Source of the DNA: Nephrocerus scutellatus
Lineage: Eukaryota; Arthropoda; Insecta; Diptera; Pipunculidae
Assembly (NCBI GenBank): GCA_947095585.1
Contig: OX352763.1
Location: 118,027,908-118,091,907, forward strand
DNA length: 64,000 nucleotides
Reading direction: 5' to 3'
Both the position numbers and the translations under genes were made by a program. Below, in pieces: positions 39,301-54,300 of this stretch. Positions within the stretch are counted from its first letter, which is position 1. Each line of letters opens with the position of its first letter. The notes beneath the pieces were generated by a model, which worked only from the letters and a program-made list of their open reading frames with translations, made no database searches and had not been told where the DNA came from.

Positions 39301-42300
39301 GCCCGCTCTTTTGCACATGTAGTTTATTTTTAGAAGATAATTCAATACATATGAGTATGGTTAGTTGAAAATAAGGGAAGTTGCCACTATTTTCTGGATA
39401 TTTCTGTCAATAAGATTGGAAGTTTCTGGAAACTTTTCAATGAGTATAAAAGGTGGCGTTGATTCATTCATTGCTTAAAGTTCAACCAGTCAACTTCAAA
39501 AAATTTCTTGCAAAGAGATAAGCTGCCACCTAAGGGAATTATAGTGAAGTACAAGTGTTGTTGTAATAAGTGTTTTTGTGTACATTTAAAGTTATCACCA
39601 GTATAATTTTGTTACTTTTACTGTTTTAGAGATTGAAAAAGAGAGGGTACTACGCTATATTCGTTGTTGGGATAGTAGGGCTCTTTTGGGCGTCCATTGA
39701 CGGTATTTTGAGGGTCTTTCGGAGGCGTTTTTAGGACCATTTGAGGGTCTATTAGGGGTTTTGTTTAATAAAGTTGTAATTTATAAATTAATAAACTTAT
39801 GTTGTGTTTTATTTGCAAAATCCGTAACGAAACCGAAAGCCTAAATTTCGTAACAATATACGAGATATATAGAAAAAGAATTCTCGTCAGAAACTAATAC
39901 TCTATAGATCGACTAAGAGTAGTATATCGCTCATTCAGCAAAGGCAAGGCGGGTATTTCATCCTTTAAGCGGCAGTGCATCTTTTGGAATGAAAAAGATA
40001 GTCTTGATGCAAAGATATGCACCTTTTATAGCAATTATCGCATCCAGTCTATCATATTAAACAGGAAAGCCCCCAAATGCGTTAAATGCGACGAATAGAG
40101 TTTCAAAAATCACCCCTTTATGGCCGTTTCAACGGCTGCTGAAATTTAAAGTTAAAAAATGTCGTTTATTGCCCTGCATCGTCCTTGCCACTGACTGAAT
40201 AATAAAAAACCCCAATTACATTTCATTGTTGTCGTCTGTCGTAAAACTGGATGCTGAATGCAATTATTTGCAAATTGTGTTTGCATTTTGTCCTTTAAAA
40301 GGGATATTCTCGAATTGCCACGACAGCGAAACTTTTTTCCACAAAATATTTAGACGCACGATGCCTGACATTTCACGCGACTTAAATATGAAATGCACTC
40401 GAAGGGAAGGAACGCATATGAGCACTAAGTTGCATCCTAGAATGTATTCTGAACTTCTGACGTTCATATTAAACATTCAAGGATCACATTTTGTATAACA
40501 TCATGAAAGTTTTCCTTTCGAATTATCACAACTTTGTGAGTTTTCACAGCCACTCGCTGTGCTCAGCTAGAAGTTCTATCTGTGTATCTATACACTTTGT
40601 GTAACTGAATATCATTATTTGCGCTTGTGATGATTTAAAGTTGAAAACAGAGAACAGATGAGTGTATGTGATGATGACGTAAATTCTGTTACAAAATATC
40701 TTTGGATTGTTTCAAGTTCATTTAATTAGAATGCGTAAATTTTAAAGAGAGGTAAGGAAATTACAGTACTGTAATAGCAGAATCTGCATTGCGATTGATC
40801 GTGAAACCACTGACTGCTCAAAACTTTGTTTGAACCAGTAGCGCAACAATCAAATTCGTGATGTAGTGCTTGCTCTACCTCCTCGTGGATCGTGGTGGTC
40901 CCCGGGCAACTATGTGTATAAATCCTTATACACGTAGGCTAAAACTGCAAGTGCGAACGGTCTAGCGTTTCTAGTCTAGGTAACGTAGGCTTGCACCCTG
41001 CGGTACCGAAAAATGCCCGCTACTGAAACCGACACAACGCCTCGGATAAGTAATGATCGAATAATGACGACTTCTGGCTATTGTACCCGGACTAAGATGG
41101 TTTCTGGAATGTGAGGACGCTCCTTGACTCAGGGAGTGAAGGACCTCAAAATGCAAGATTTTTTCAACTGGAACGTGAGTTTCTCCGCGGGAGAGTACCA
41201 ATCCCCAACGTGTAACACTGTGCTACTCAACTCTGGCAAACCCTCCGGCAGTCCCCGTGAATCTGGAGTGGGTCTGCTGCTAACGCCAACATCACGCAGA
41301 GGCCTAATTTCCTGGCACCCACATGGTGATAGGATCTTATCGGCCAGATTTCGGACTAGAGTACGGCGCTTCACGATTATAAAATGTTACGCCGCAGGGC
41401 GTCCCTCGATCGAGGATGAAAAGGACAACTTCTACAATCAGCTAAGCGCTGTATTCAACGAAATGCCGAACGGAGATATCGTCTTCGTGATGGGGGACTT
41501 GAATGCCAAGGTAGGCAACGACAATGAAGGACTCAGGCATGTGATTGGGAAGCACGGCCTCGGCGAACGAAATGACAATGGTGAACGATTTGTTGATTTC
41601 TGCAACACCAACCACCTTGTCATAGGAGGCATAAGACCTGCCACAAGGTCAGCTGGGTGTCAACTGGCAGGCAATCATCATCCAACCAAATCGACCATGT
41701 GGCGATCAGCCGACGTTTTAGGTGCTGTCTTTTAGAGTCCGGGATCATCACGTTATGGTAGCTACTGTCCAGTTACGTACTGCATTATTTCAAAGAATCC
41801 GCAATATCATCCGAATGCCTAAGTATAACATCGATCGCTAAAGATCCCCTCAGTACGCCAACAATTTAGGGATTATTTATCGCAAGGAGTGGAAGCATTC
41901 AGCAGCTCTCGGCCGACAACCATTCAAGAACATTGGAAAGCTGTGAAAAATGTTTTCACATCTGGAGCGGAAAGTGTTGTTGGTAGAAGCCAGGCAAGGC
42001 ACAGCACGTGGCTTACCGAAGATACCTGGAGGCGGATTGAAGAACGTAAGCTACTTATCGTATTGTAGATACCACAGCAGCAGCGAGGATCGACCTAGAG
42101 TCCCTGTATCGAAGCAAAATGAGAAAAGTGCAGCGTAGTGTAAGACGTGACAAACATAATTATATTAACAACCTGGCCTCAGAAGCAGGGGAAGCAGCGA
42201 GCAGGTGCGATAGCAGAACCGTTTACAAAATCACCAAGGAGCTGACAGTTGGTCACCGCTCTAGCCAACATCCGGTGAAAGGCCTATATGGTGCCGTACT

Positions 42301-45300
42301 CCTTTCAGATGTTGATCAGCTCAAGCGAAGGAAGGAGCATTTCTCTTCGGTTTCTTAACCGTGTATTCGCCAACGATATGCACCCAAATCAAACGGAGCT
42401 GCTGTAAGTAACAGTTTCCCGAATTCGCACCTCAACTCGCAGTAACGATGAGATCGCTACCGCGATCAACGCACTAAAGAACAACAAGTCGGTAGGACTA
42501 GATGGTATACCCGCAAAGCTTCTGCTTGCCGCTCCAACGACATCAGCAGAACTTTTATGTCCTCTTGTAGAGAGAGCTTTGGAGGCAGAGAGTTTCCCCA
42601 ATGAGTGGACGAAGGGAATGATTGTCAAGCTCCTTAAAAAAGGTAGTCTTATTGAGTGCGAAAACTGGAGAGGCATTTGCGTTCTTCCTGCAGTTGCAAA
42701 GGTAATAGCCAAAGTAGTACTTGAGAGAATTAAGGAAAATACACTCGATGTCAAACAAGCCGGTTTCCGCACTGGATCCTCCTGCGTCGACCACATCAAC
42801 ACCCTGCGGATAATTATTGAACAGTGCATTGAATTCCGGTCACCACTGCACCTGCTGTTCATCGATTTTGAGAAGGCGTTTGACAGTGTCAACAGACAGT
42901 TTATCTGGCTTGTCTTGCAAAGGAGAGGTATACCCGATAAACTAATAGCTATTATTAAAGCAACCTATGATGGCTATAAATGTCATGTGCTGCATAGAGG
43001 AAAGCTGTCAGAGGAATTCGCGATCATAAGTGGGGTACGACAAGGTTGCATTCTATCGCCGATACTTTTTTGGTTTGTGATTAGCGCTATGTGCTTCGCG
43101 CAGCTTTATCTACCGGAAACGGAGGAATTCGTTGGGCTCTTACATCTCAACTCAAATATCTGGACTACGCTTACGACGTTTTTTGCTCTCACACAGGATT
43201 ATGGAGCTGCACCAAATGACAATAAATGTGGAAAGTGAGGCAAATGTTGGGGATTTGAAGATTAATGCTGCAGAAAATCAAAATCATCATCAATTAGTGC
43301 CGAACTCAGTTGCTCAAGTAAACACTGCAGGACAAGCGGTAGAGAGAATAGCGAGTTTCCAATATCTTGGGAGTATTGTCTCGACCGAAGGTGGAACCGA
43401 ACAGGACATTGTCAACCGAATCGGCAAAGCAAAATCTGTGTTTGGAATGATGTTCATGATATGGCGAACCAATGCGATCAGCCTAAACACCAAGCTACGA
43501 CTGTTCCGTTCAAATGTTGAATCTGTGCTGTTGTATGGGTGCAACACTTGAAAGGTGACCGCTACTATCACCAAAAGATTACAAACGTTCGTAACGGTTT
43601 TCTGGCCTAATCGTATCTCTAACGAATATCTTTACCAGAGAACGGGTCAGGAACCAATAGACACAACCATCCAAAGACGGAAGTGGCAGTGGATTTGTCA
43701 TATACTCCGAAAAGGCGATAGTTCCATAGCAAACTACGCAATGTAATGGAATCCGTTATCTCAGGATGGTAGAAGAAGGGGTCTTCCGAGAAATACATGG
43801 CGCAGAACAGTTGAGGAGGAGTCACGGCAAAAAGTCACGGGGAAGAAGAATTGGAGAGGGCTGAAGCTCATTGCCAGGAACCGCACGCGATGGCGCGTAG
43901 GTGTAGTAGAGGCCCTAGGACCCACAAGGGGATATATGACATAAATAAATAATATAATAAATAATAATAGCAGACTAAGACACAAACATCAACAGGACGC
44001 ATCAATCCAACCATCCAATGCGCACGAAAATACGAAATTCAAAAATCCATGTATTTATTTTTTGTATTAAAGAGAAAGACCGTTAAGCGCCAGAAAAGGT
44101 TGCAATAAATCCTCGCCTCGGCTTTTATTTAATTTAATTTAATTTAAACAGAAAAACTGTTTATTCCACTTATAAAGCACAGCGCCTCCTCTGGCGTTTC
44201 TGTCGAGGAGATAACCGAAATTTATTTAACCATTCAGACGAGCACTAAAAAATGCCATTAGTGCACTTTTCAAAGTTTAATTTAAATATTTTGACCTACT
44301 TTGTTGCTGTTTTTATTGTAGTGGCAGTTGCTGCTGTGGCCAGATGTTGCGGCAGACGTTGTTCTATAAGAGTGTGTACGACAAAAACAAAGCGCTCCTG
44401 AAATCTCGAAAAACTTTTACTTCATATACGGTATGATAGGATATTTTTTTGCATTTATTCCTTAATTTTGAATAAACACTTGTGAAGCATCACCCCAAAA
44501 ATGCGCCACATATCTGCTGACTGTGCACCTGATGTTTCGAATGTGGATACAGTGTATGAGTTGAAGATATTTTATGACAGGGAATGAAGAAAAAAAAACA
44601 CAAATAACCAAAGCAGATAGAGGTGAAACACAACTTGTCATACAGGTAAATATATTACCTTACATTGGAATGTGGGAGATCAGCCAGCCGGCCAATATTC
44701 GAGCACACAAAAGACAGAAATGGGAAAAATATTTTTCTAACATCCTGAATGCAATAAATTGTCCAATCTATTCCCTTTAGAGAGAGAAAAAATTGCTTTT
44801 CCTGAGTATAATAACTCCTGACTTCTGACCGATGAAGCTGTCGACGACAACTCCCAGGATAAATGTTAGGATGGTATGTGCCACCGACTAGAGAGGACAC
44901 ACTTTTAAGTTGAGGCTATAAAACATGATTAAGTCTGTATGTATGTATGTGTGCAACATGACAATAGCACATTCCTACTAGAAATCCACTCGGGCAGTTC
45001 TATTTTCCTCTAATTTGCGGTAAAGAAAAATGCTCTCCAGATGGTCAACAAGTCAATAGATCGATAGATACTTGTTGTATACCAAAGGACCGACTTAATG
45101 AAATTAGAGGACAAAAATAGAAATAACGATCGAGTCAGAGGATTGGCTTTGTCGTCATCTATTCGAATGGATGCGAAGAACTTCGAAGCGATAAAGAAAC
45201 TCAATTTTCCAAATAACAATGAAACCCTTCAGTTCCTCTTCATCTTTATATTTTACAAAAATAGCTCCTTGGAGGATTTGGAATTAACTACGATGAGCAA

Positions 45301-48300
45301 ATATCGAAAAAGCACCTCGCAACCGTGTTTGATTCCGTCGCACCACCCATCCAGACACAATCCGTCAGTAGCCACTATTACTTACATCGAAACCAACCAC
45401 CATCTATTCTTGATGTGACTCTTTAAGGTTTCTATAGGAGGCGAATCGAGCTTAACCCAAACATAGAGTAAGGATTAGTGCGCATCCTGTGCAACAGGAA
45501 GTGGACTATTGTCTACGTAGGAGAAGGTTAATATTTTGCCGTTCACTAGATGAGAGACTTAAGTGGAATACCATGGTGGTTGACCTAAAGATTCTTTCCT
45601 TTACTCCGCGGGGGAACATAGGGCTTCTACAAACTCCCGCCAACGAACTCGATTTATCGCCTGAGGTTTTAAGAGACGCCACTCGGTCCCCTGGGATCTT
45701 GCTTCCTCTTCTATTGTCCTTTTCCATGTCTTGCTAGGACGGCCAACTCGACGGCTTCCTTGTGGATTCCAGTCGAGCGCTAGTTTAGTAATATCGTCCG
45801 CTGGCTTTCTCAAAGTGTGGCCAATTCAGCTCCATTTTTATCCTCTAATGGTGATCGCGATTGCTTCCTACCGCGTTACTATCCACAAGTCTTGATTGGT
45901 GATAATGTCCGGCCATCTTATTCTCAGTATCCTCCTTAAGCACTTGTTGACAAAGATTTGGAGGCACGTCGCAATTGACTCTGTGACTTTTCACGTTTCG
46001 TAGCCATACAAGAGTACTGAGAGAACGTTGGATCTGAAGATCGTTAGCTTCAGATTCCGAAAGATTTGCGAGGAGTTCCTAAATCTAAAAATACTTACCT
46101 AAATTCCCGGAACTTCAATGTCTCTTAATGACCAGATAACAATGTAACGGAGTTTTTCCAGCTGGAGTAAACTCAGCGTTAGCGAACGCCTTATTCCGTA
46201 GACCTTTGATTTATCCGCTAATACTCGGAACCTAAGGTTCTTGGATGAAGCCGAGAGATGTTGTCATCAGCCAATCTTTTGTTACGCACCCTTAGCTTGT
46301 AGAAGCATAGTGGTGATCATTGATCCACCCTTGTGTATATTTGTATTTGGGCATGTTTGGGGCCCTTCCCGCTGCGGAAAGCTGTCGGGGTTTGACGATC
46401 TGTTCTTGACGAACTCCTCTTTTTTCCTATACGCATATCATGGGAAGAACTGGCCATGTCACCGGTCGTACGAGGTATGGTGGTACCCTCTTTGCGGTAC
46501 TGACCCATAGGTTTACCTACCGCTTTGCCAGTTCTGTTGCCAGAACAGCTGGGAGTTGGTTGGTCTTGGGACCTGCTTATTAGAGATGATTCCGGAACCG
46601 TTGTGATCGATGTGCCCAGTGGCGCTGTTGGTCGAAGACGCTGATTGTGTGACCTGTTTAGCGGATATTACACCAGGCAGAGTGTAGTGGTGCTGTGGCC
46701 TGTTTAGTGGATATTACTCCGGAACTGTCGTTATTAGCATACCTAGTGGTGCTCTAGCCTATTTAGCGTATATTACTCCAGAACCCTCGTTATTAACATA
46801 GCTAGTGCTGCTGTGGCCTGTTTAGTGGTTATTACTCCGGAACCGTCGTTATTAACATACCTAGTGGTGCTGTTAAAAGTGGAAGAAGCTGCCTCTTTAT
46901 CAGAGGTTTCGCGACCATACGCTAAAACCTTATCAGTTCTTCTAAGAATTAGCTTAACCTGGCCAAAGCGGTAGCTTACTTTACGAGCCATTTGCTCATT
47001 TGAAAGTGGTTTTGTCGCCTTCAGTCTTTCAAGACACCATACCCAACCTGACAGCACTAGCCACATGACTAAACATGTGGACGTCAGGTTGGTGTAGGTC
47101 CCGCCTTGACTTTCTTGGCACCCGAAATGGTTGGAGTCTGAACTTCCAAACTAAAATGGTTTGTTTCTCGTTCTGTGCAAGGAATGGTTCTATAAGCTGA
47201 CACCCTCGCGAGACACTGTTGCGTCTTCAATAGCAACGCCGTCAGAACTTTGGGAAGATTTCGGACTGCTCGATAGCAGACCGAGGTTTTGAGAGCTTAT
47301 CAGCTTTTCGGGATACAACGGGTTGACATACAGCAGGACCCGAGGTTGAGACATCGGTCACATAGATTATATTTAGATTCTCAATTGTGTTCCCACAATT
47401 CTCTGTGAGTGTCCAACTCATGTTTGGCTAAGGCAAAATAAGCTACATGGGATCAATATTTTGCTTTAATCCTTTACCTCCCTCCATCCCTGTCGTAGTG
47501 TTGGAGCAACACAAACTTGACCGTGGCACAATACATCTTTTAAGTACTCTCTCTTCAAAAATTCTTCTTATGATACAAAAGAATAGTCGTCAGTCATCTA
47601 CGATATCTGTTGTCAAAATCACTTGACCTATTGTCTCAATCAGAGAGTTAGCAAATGAACAACGACAAGACAACAACAACATGAAAGAAAGTGCAATCTG
47701 ACGAAGAATTTCTTCTGAAGATGAGGACTGAAACAAACGAAAATGTGTCAGCTTTAGAGGATCGATGGTGAAATGAATAAATTGGAAGTGAGATAAGGAA
47801 TTGCTTCCGAGGGATTTCGAACGAGTATATGAGAAAGATACAAAGAGTGTGAACATCCGAAAGCAATAGAAGTCGACGTCGTCCCATCACAAAGATGGAA
47901 AACATAAAAATCTGACATTTTTATGCTTGGTGGAAAATTATTTTGCTTTTGAGTCATTCGTGGTGATGCTGATGCCCGTAGGGATATTCTGATGATGGTT
48001 GTTGCCAAAAGAGATAGCAATGATTGCGACTTTTCATTGTTTTTGTGTGGCAGCATTGCCATTTCAAGATTCACACTTTGATGCGAGCTTTTGTTCCTTT
48101 TTGTTGCATCGCATCGAAGCATCACTCTGAAGATGCAGTTGTTCTCTCGAGTGCTGCTCGGTCCATTGGGTAATTAGTTTTGAGATTTGCACATGGTATC
48201 GTTCCTTTTGTTCTGTTTTCAGACTATTTTTTAAAATGTCAATAATTGTAGTTGTTGTGAATGTTGTTGCTTGCTTCTATTGCAAATATTGCAGGGCACG

Positions 48301-51300
48301 ATTCAAGTTCAAAGTAATATTTCTTAAACGTAACGGAAATAGAGTGCGTCTCTTAGCCAAAGATTAAGGAATGTACGAAAAATATCACAGAGTCGTAGAC
48401 AATTCCGTAAGTCAAGGCAAACAACTGAAATTTTTTACAGCATTTATGTCTAGATACAAATTTGGTAAAATGCTGGAGATTATTAATAGCTGCAGTAAGC
48501 CGCTGATAGTAGATAACACAGCACAGTCTACCAACTCGCTCATAAGGTCGCCAACAAGACACACCACATCAACTACCCTGTTAAGGCAATAGACGGCTCT
48601 TTGATCCTTATGGAGGAACAATAATTTACCCGCTGTCATTCCGAAGTCTGATATCTGTACATTTTTGTCTGGATCCATACATGTTTCCGGTACAGCTAAA
48701 GTTGTTGTAGTAACTTGATATATCATCTTCTAAAGCAGCTCCTAATCTCGTCATATTGTTACGAAATTAAGGGTATCTAGACAATATGGGAATTATAAAT
48801 AAATAAAAATAATCCTTGTGCAAGAGCCATGGGTATGTCGTGAATGTATCTGTGGCTTAGGCATGATTAATTGGGGCACTATCACAATTGACGCAATTCC
48901 CGCCGGCAGAAATTCAAGTATCTCTTAGAGTCCAAGGTCTCTTATAGCTAATACTAGTCTTTGGAGGCGCCATCCAAGAATATTGGAAGGCTGTGAAAAA
49001 TGTTTTCACATCTGGAGCGGAAAGTATTGTTGGTAGAAGCCAGGCAAGGCACAGCACGTGGCTTACCGAAGATACTTGTGGGCGGATTGAAGAACGTAAG
49101 CTACATAAAGCTCGTATTGTATATACCCCAGCAGCAGCGGGGATCGAGCTAGAGTCCCGAAGCAAAATGAGAGAAGTGCAGCATAGTGTAAGACGTGACA
49201 AACAAAAAACAACCTGGCCTCAGAAGCAGAGGAAGCAGCGAGCAGGTGCGATAGCAGAACCGTTTGCAGAATCAGCAAAGAGCTGACAGGTGGTCACCGC
49301 TCTAGCCAACATCCGGTGAAAGGCCTAGATGGTGCCGCACTCGTTTTAGGTGAGGATCAGGTCAAGCGATGGAAGGAGCATTATTCTATGGTCCTTAACC
49401 GTGGTTTCGCTAAAGATATGCACCCAAATTAAACGGAGCTGCCGGAAGTAACAATTTCCCGAATTTGTACCTCAACTACCAGTAAAGATGAAATCGCTAC
49501 CGCGATCAGCAAGTCGGTAGGACTATATGGTATACCTGCAGAGCTTCTGCGTGCCGCTCCAACGACATCAGCAGAGCTTTTATATCCTCTTGTAGAGAGA
49601 GCTTGGGAGGCAGAAAGTTTCCCAGACGAGTGGAAGAAGGGAATGATTGTCAAGCTCCCAAAAAAGGGAGTCTTATGAAGTGCGAGAACTGGAAAGGCAT
49701 TTGCGTTCTTCCTGCAGTTTCAAAGGTTATAGCCAAAAGAGTACTTGAGCAAATTAAGGAACATCTGGAAGATACACTCGATGCAGAACAAGCAGGTTTC
49801 CGCACTGGATCCTTCTGTGTAGACCACATCGACACCCAGCGGATCATTATTGAACAGTGCGTTGAATTTCGGTCACCACTGCACCTGCTGCTCATCGATT
49901 TTGTGAAGGCGTTCGACAGTGTCAACAGACATTTTATCTGGCTCACCTTGCGCAGGAGAGGTATACCCGAGAAACTGATAGCTATTATTAAAACAACATA
50001 TGATGGCTCTAAATGTCATGTGCTGCATAGATGAAAGCAGTCAGAGGAATTCGAGATCCTAAGTGGGGTACGACAAGGTTGCATTCTATCGTCGATACTC
50101 TTTTTGTTGGTGATAAGCGAGACCGCAACTATCACAAAAAGATTACAAACGTTCGTAAATAGGTGCCTACGGAACATCTTAAGGGTTTTCTGGCCTAACC
50201 GTATCTCTATTGGGTCAGGAACCAATAGGCACAATTATCCAACGACGGAAGTGGCAGTGGATTGATCGTACACTCCGAAAAGGCGACAGTTCCATAGCAA
50301 ACTAGGCAAAGCAATGGAATCAGTTATCTCAGGATGGTAAAAGAACGGTTCGTCTGAGAAATACATGGCGCAGAACAGTTGAGGAGGAATCACGGCTATT
50401 GGGGAAGAGTTGGAGAGAGCTGAAGCTCATTGCCAGAAACGGAACGCGAAGGCGCGTAGGCGTAGTAGATGCCCTAGGACCCACAAGGGGATATAGGACA
50501 TAAAGAAGAAGAAGGAAAGGTGGCTAAATCGGAGGCTATAGAATTCTCTATATCAGCTCTATCAACTCAGTGGATTTGTTTTTATTATAGGAAGGCCAAA
50601 TTGTTCTCGACGTGGTGCAATTGGTCAAATTATTTCACCTCAGTAAGAAAGGAAAGAACGCATTCCCTGACAGAGCTCAAAGGACAACAGACTATGTCAG
50701 CACAATTCATGTCCAGTGTGACGACCTTCTTCGCTAGTCTGTCTGCTTTTTCATTTCTGTCAATGTCGCTGTGCCCTGGCACCCAAACTAGGGTCAAGTC
50801 TATGCATTGGCTTATCGAAGCCAGTTCGGCTCGGCACTGCCTGACGAGTTGCTTGTCACAAAAATGGCTTTGATAGCGGATTTGTTTTCTACGCATAATC
50901 TGACCCTGCCTGCCCGCTATTGCGGTATTGTGAGATAAGGCCCTGCATTCCTCTATTATCGCTAAGATATTCAACTGGAAGATACAAGCAGAGTCAGGTA
51001 GCTTGTAGTACCTTGAAAGGTTAAGGTTTTCAGAGTAAACTCCAGCATCTTGGATCCATCAGTGACATAAAAAAATCCCTAATCATCCCAGCCCTGCTCT
51101 GTAGCACTGAGGCAATGAGTCTATCGAAGGCGGATAAAGATATCCTCAGTAGTTACGAGCTTAGTTAGTTCAGACGATTTTCGGTCCCGTTTGCGTTGAC
51201 GGACTTTGGGGGAGAAGATACAAAAACGGGTTGTGCAAATTGTGCAGTGACTTCGACATAAACAAGAAACTATTTACAGAGATGCCTAAGACATGTAGAG

Positions 51301-54300
51301 CGAATGGACATAAACGCTTGGTTTCGTAGTCTTCGAATCTAAACCAGAGAGACAGCGCAGTAGAGGAATGGCGCGCACAAATGGTGGGTGACCTGTGATT
51401 TTCTGCCAGATCCGTACCCCTTCTCTGTATGGATCTGGATATCCTTTAAAAAATTCAGAGCAAATCAAGGACTTTTAAGCAAAGTTCCAGCAGATTGCCT
51501 CCGTTCTGGTCTTTTAATTTTCTGTTAAACTGGAGCGAGCGGAATGCAGCAGCGTCGAATGCGACTGCCGAGAAGAAATTCGCTATAATGCACTTGTCAC
51601 GGTACTAGAGCAGAAAATTCCTTTGAAGGAATAAAATTAAAGGCACTTCTTAAGTAGGTACTTATGAAGAAAAGCTTTCTGGACAATTAAGTCATATCCT
51701 TCAAATACAATGTAGTAGCACAATAAAGGGGTTAACAGGAAGTTTTTAGTGGCGAAAGTAAATTCCATTTAATGTCCACTCATGGATTTGGCGATGCTTC
51801 ACAATAAAGGGTGGAGAAACAAAGGGGCCCACCCTTAAATTAAAAGATTTCTTCCAGCTGCTGGACTATTTGTGACCTGGTAGTGCAAATATCAAAGACA
51901 ATTGTGCAACAAAAAGAAGCAAAGTAAAGAGTGAAGCGAAGAAAGTTGTCATTCATTTCAGTCCTTGCGTGTCCTTTCTTTGCATTGGCTCTTCTTTCGT
52001 TCGTTGGGTTTCTGCTGGTGATGTTGTTGTTGTTGCATTAGTTTTATGTCCCATTTTTAAGCATTGTCCCTCACAGATCTCACACTGCAAAGAACTAAAA
52101 GTTGCGTTTAGGTGATGACGACGACGACAACGACAGCATTCCCAGCCCGGCATTCCGTCTCCAAATGGTGCTTCGTCCTTTTGTTTGCTTGTCGCGTTCG
52201 CTTTGGCACAGAATATCCATTATGGGATTTCTATGCCCTTTTGTTGTTGTGTTGTGAGAATATTGTGATGACGTGCTGTTTGCTTTTGTTGCATGCGTGG
52301 CGTTTTAAAAAAAATCTCCGTATGCGGTTAACCCGTGTAGTTGATTACATTTTCCCATCCATATGTGGCAAACAAAGGAACTCTTGTAATGGTGCCTTTG
52401 AGAGAGGAATAAAAAATGCCATGTCACGTGATGGCACATAACAATTAACCACGACGCAGAGCTTTTACATGTGGTTTGGTTGAATCTACGGCTGGGCTGT
52501 GTAGGGGTTTTAAAGAGATTTAAACGGGGAACAGGCGGGGTGGTGATGTTTTCTCTTAGTGCTGTTACGTGTTAAAACGAAATATGACCCACTGGAGGTT
52601 TAAAGGGAACACTGACTGAGTCGGTCATCATTTTAGTATAAATTGGAGTTGAGTTTCAGGTACATGTTCGACTTTTTCGTTAAGTTTCTGTCGGTCGTTT
52701 CAGATCAACACCATATGCTAATGAACCTTAACGCCCAATGCAGTGCCAAGCAAATGGCCTAGCATCATAAGGCACTCACTGACCCCCCTCCACTAATCAA
52801 CTGCCAAATGCCAAACGCACCAGGAGTTGGGACGAATATATATCCGCCCTTACAGAGCACCACTCTGAATTAAGACGATCCAAATGTGCCACATAGAGGA
52901 AATTCTTTGAAAACATTGTCGAAATGCCAGCAGCTGCATGAATTCATAAATCACAGGTGACCTGATGGCTTATCTCACTGAAAAGTGGAACCAATCCATT
53001 CACAAATTTGGTGAAAGTGAAGTTGTTGCACTCGATATTTCCAAGGTATTTGACAGAGTCTGGCATCAAGCTCTTTTGTCGAAAATGAATGCCTATGGAA
53101 TTGATAAGACCCTGCTTGACTGGACTAGTAACTACCTTTCTGACCGTTCAATCCAGGTCGTATTGGACGGATTCAAATCCAACGTTCATCGCATAAGCGC
53201 CGGTGTTCCTCAAGGCTCTGTTTTATCTCCGACACTCTTTCTGATTTTCATGTATGATCTCCTATCCACCTCCTCTAATCCAATCCATTCCATTGCCGTC
53301 GACAGTACTCTTAGCTTTTCATATGACTTCTCGCTTTCTGCGCGCCCCTCTTCGGCACAAGTGGAACTTGAACAACAACGTATGCTAAGCACGTTAAATT
53401 CTGACCTTGACAGCATAACAAGGTGGGGTCTACATAATAGAGTTGAATTTAACGCTTCTAAAACCCAATGCTGTCTTCTGTCGTCTAAGCTTAATTTAAA
53501 CCCCCAACCTTTATCCATGAATGGATCTAGCATCAAAGACACTGAAAAGCTCTCAATTCCCAGTGGTGACGTACATATCGCGAAAACAATCGAATCGCTT
53601 TAACATCGTAGGCATGTTTCCTGCCTGTCGCTGTTTTATTGCTTTTTCCACAAGCGGTGCTCAAAAGAAACATCCAGATGTATCCCGCCTATTCTCCAAC
53701 CCATCCGTAATACCCGTGCCTCAACTCGAGCTCACGGGTCCACGTCCACCATTAAGCCTATCTTCGGTGGTACTAACCAATTCAGAGATTACTTCTTTAG
53801 CCCCACGATAGTTATGTGGAATGATTTGCCGCATTTTTATGATCTGCAGTCGTTTAAGACACGCGTGCATAGACATGTCATCCTTTCCTCCCTAATTTTC
53901 TAACGCTCACGCTGTGCTAAGCATTATAAGGGTGCAAACCCCTTTAGCGTGTGCAGACCGAGGTTGGTCTACTTGTGCACCATACACGTACCCGAACGCA
54001 TCTGACCTAAAGGTCTGCATGACTTGTAGGGTAAATAGTTTATCCGGTAAGATCTTCTGTCCCGATAAGGTTAAATGGGCAGTAGGCTCCCTTAAACCTT
54101 TCAAAGCACCCGGCGGTAATGGGATCTTTCCAGCGCTTCTAAAGAAAGAAGTTGGTCTAATCCTAACGGGAATGATTGCTTTATTTAGAGCCAGATACAA
54201 CTGGGGGTATATTTCTACTATTTGGGGAAAGGTAAATGTGATATTTCTCCCCAAACCAGACAACAGGCCTAGTGAACTGCCTAAATCATACAGACGTATT

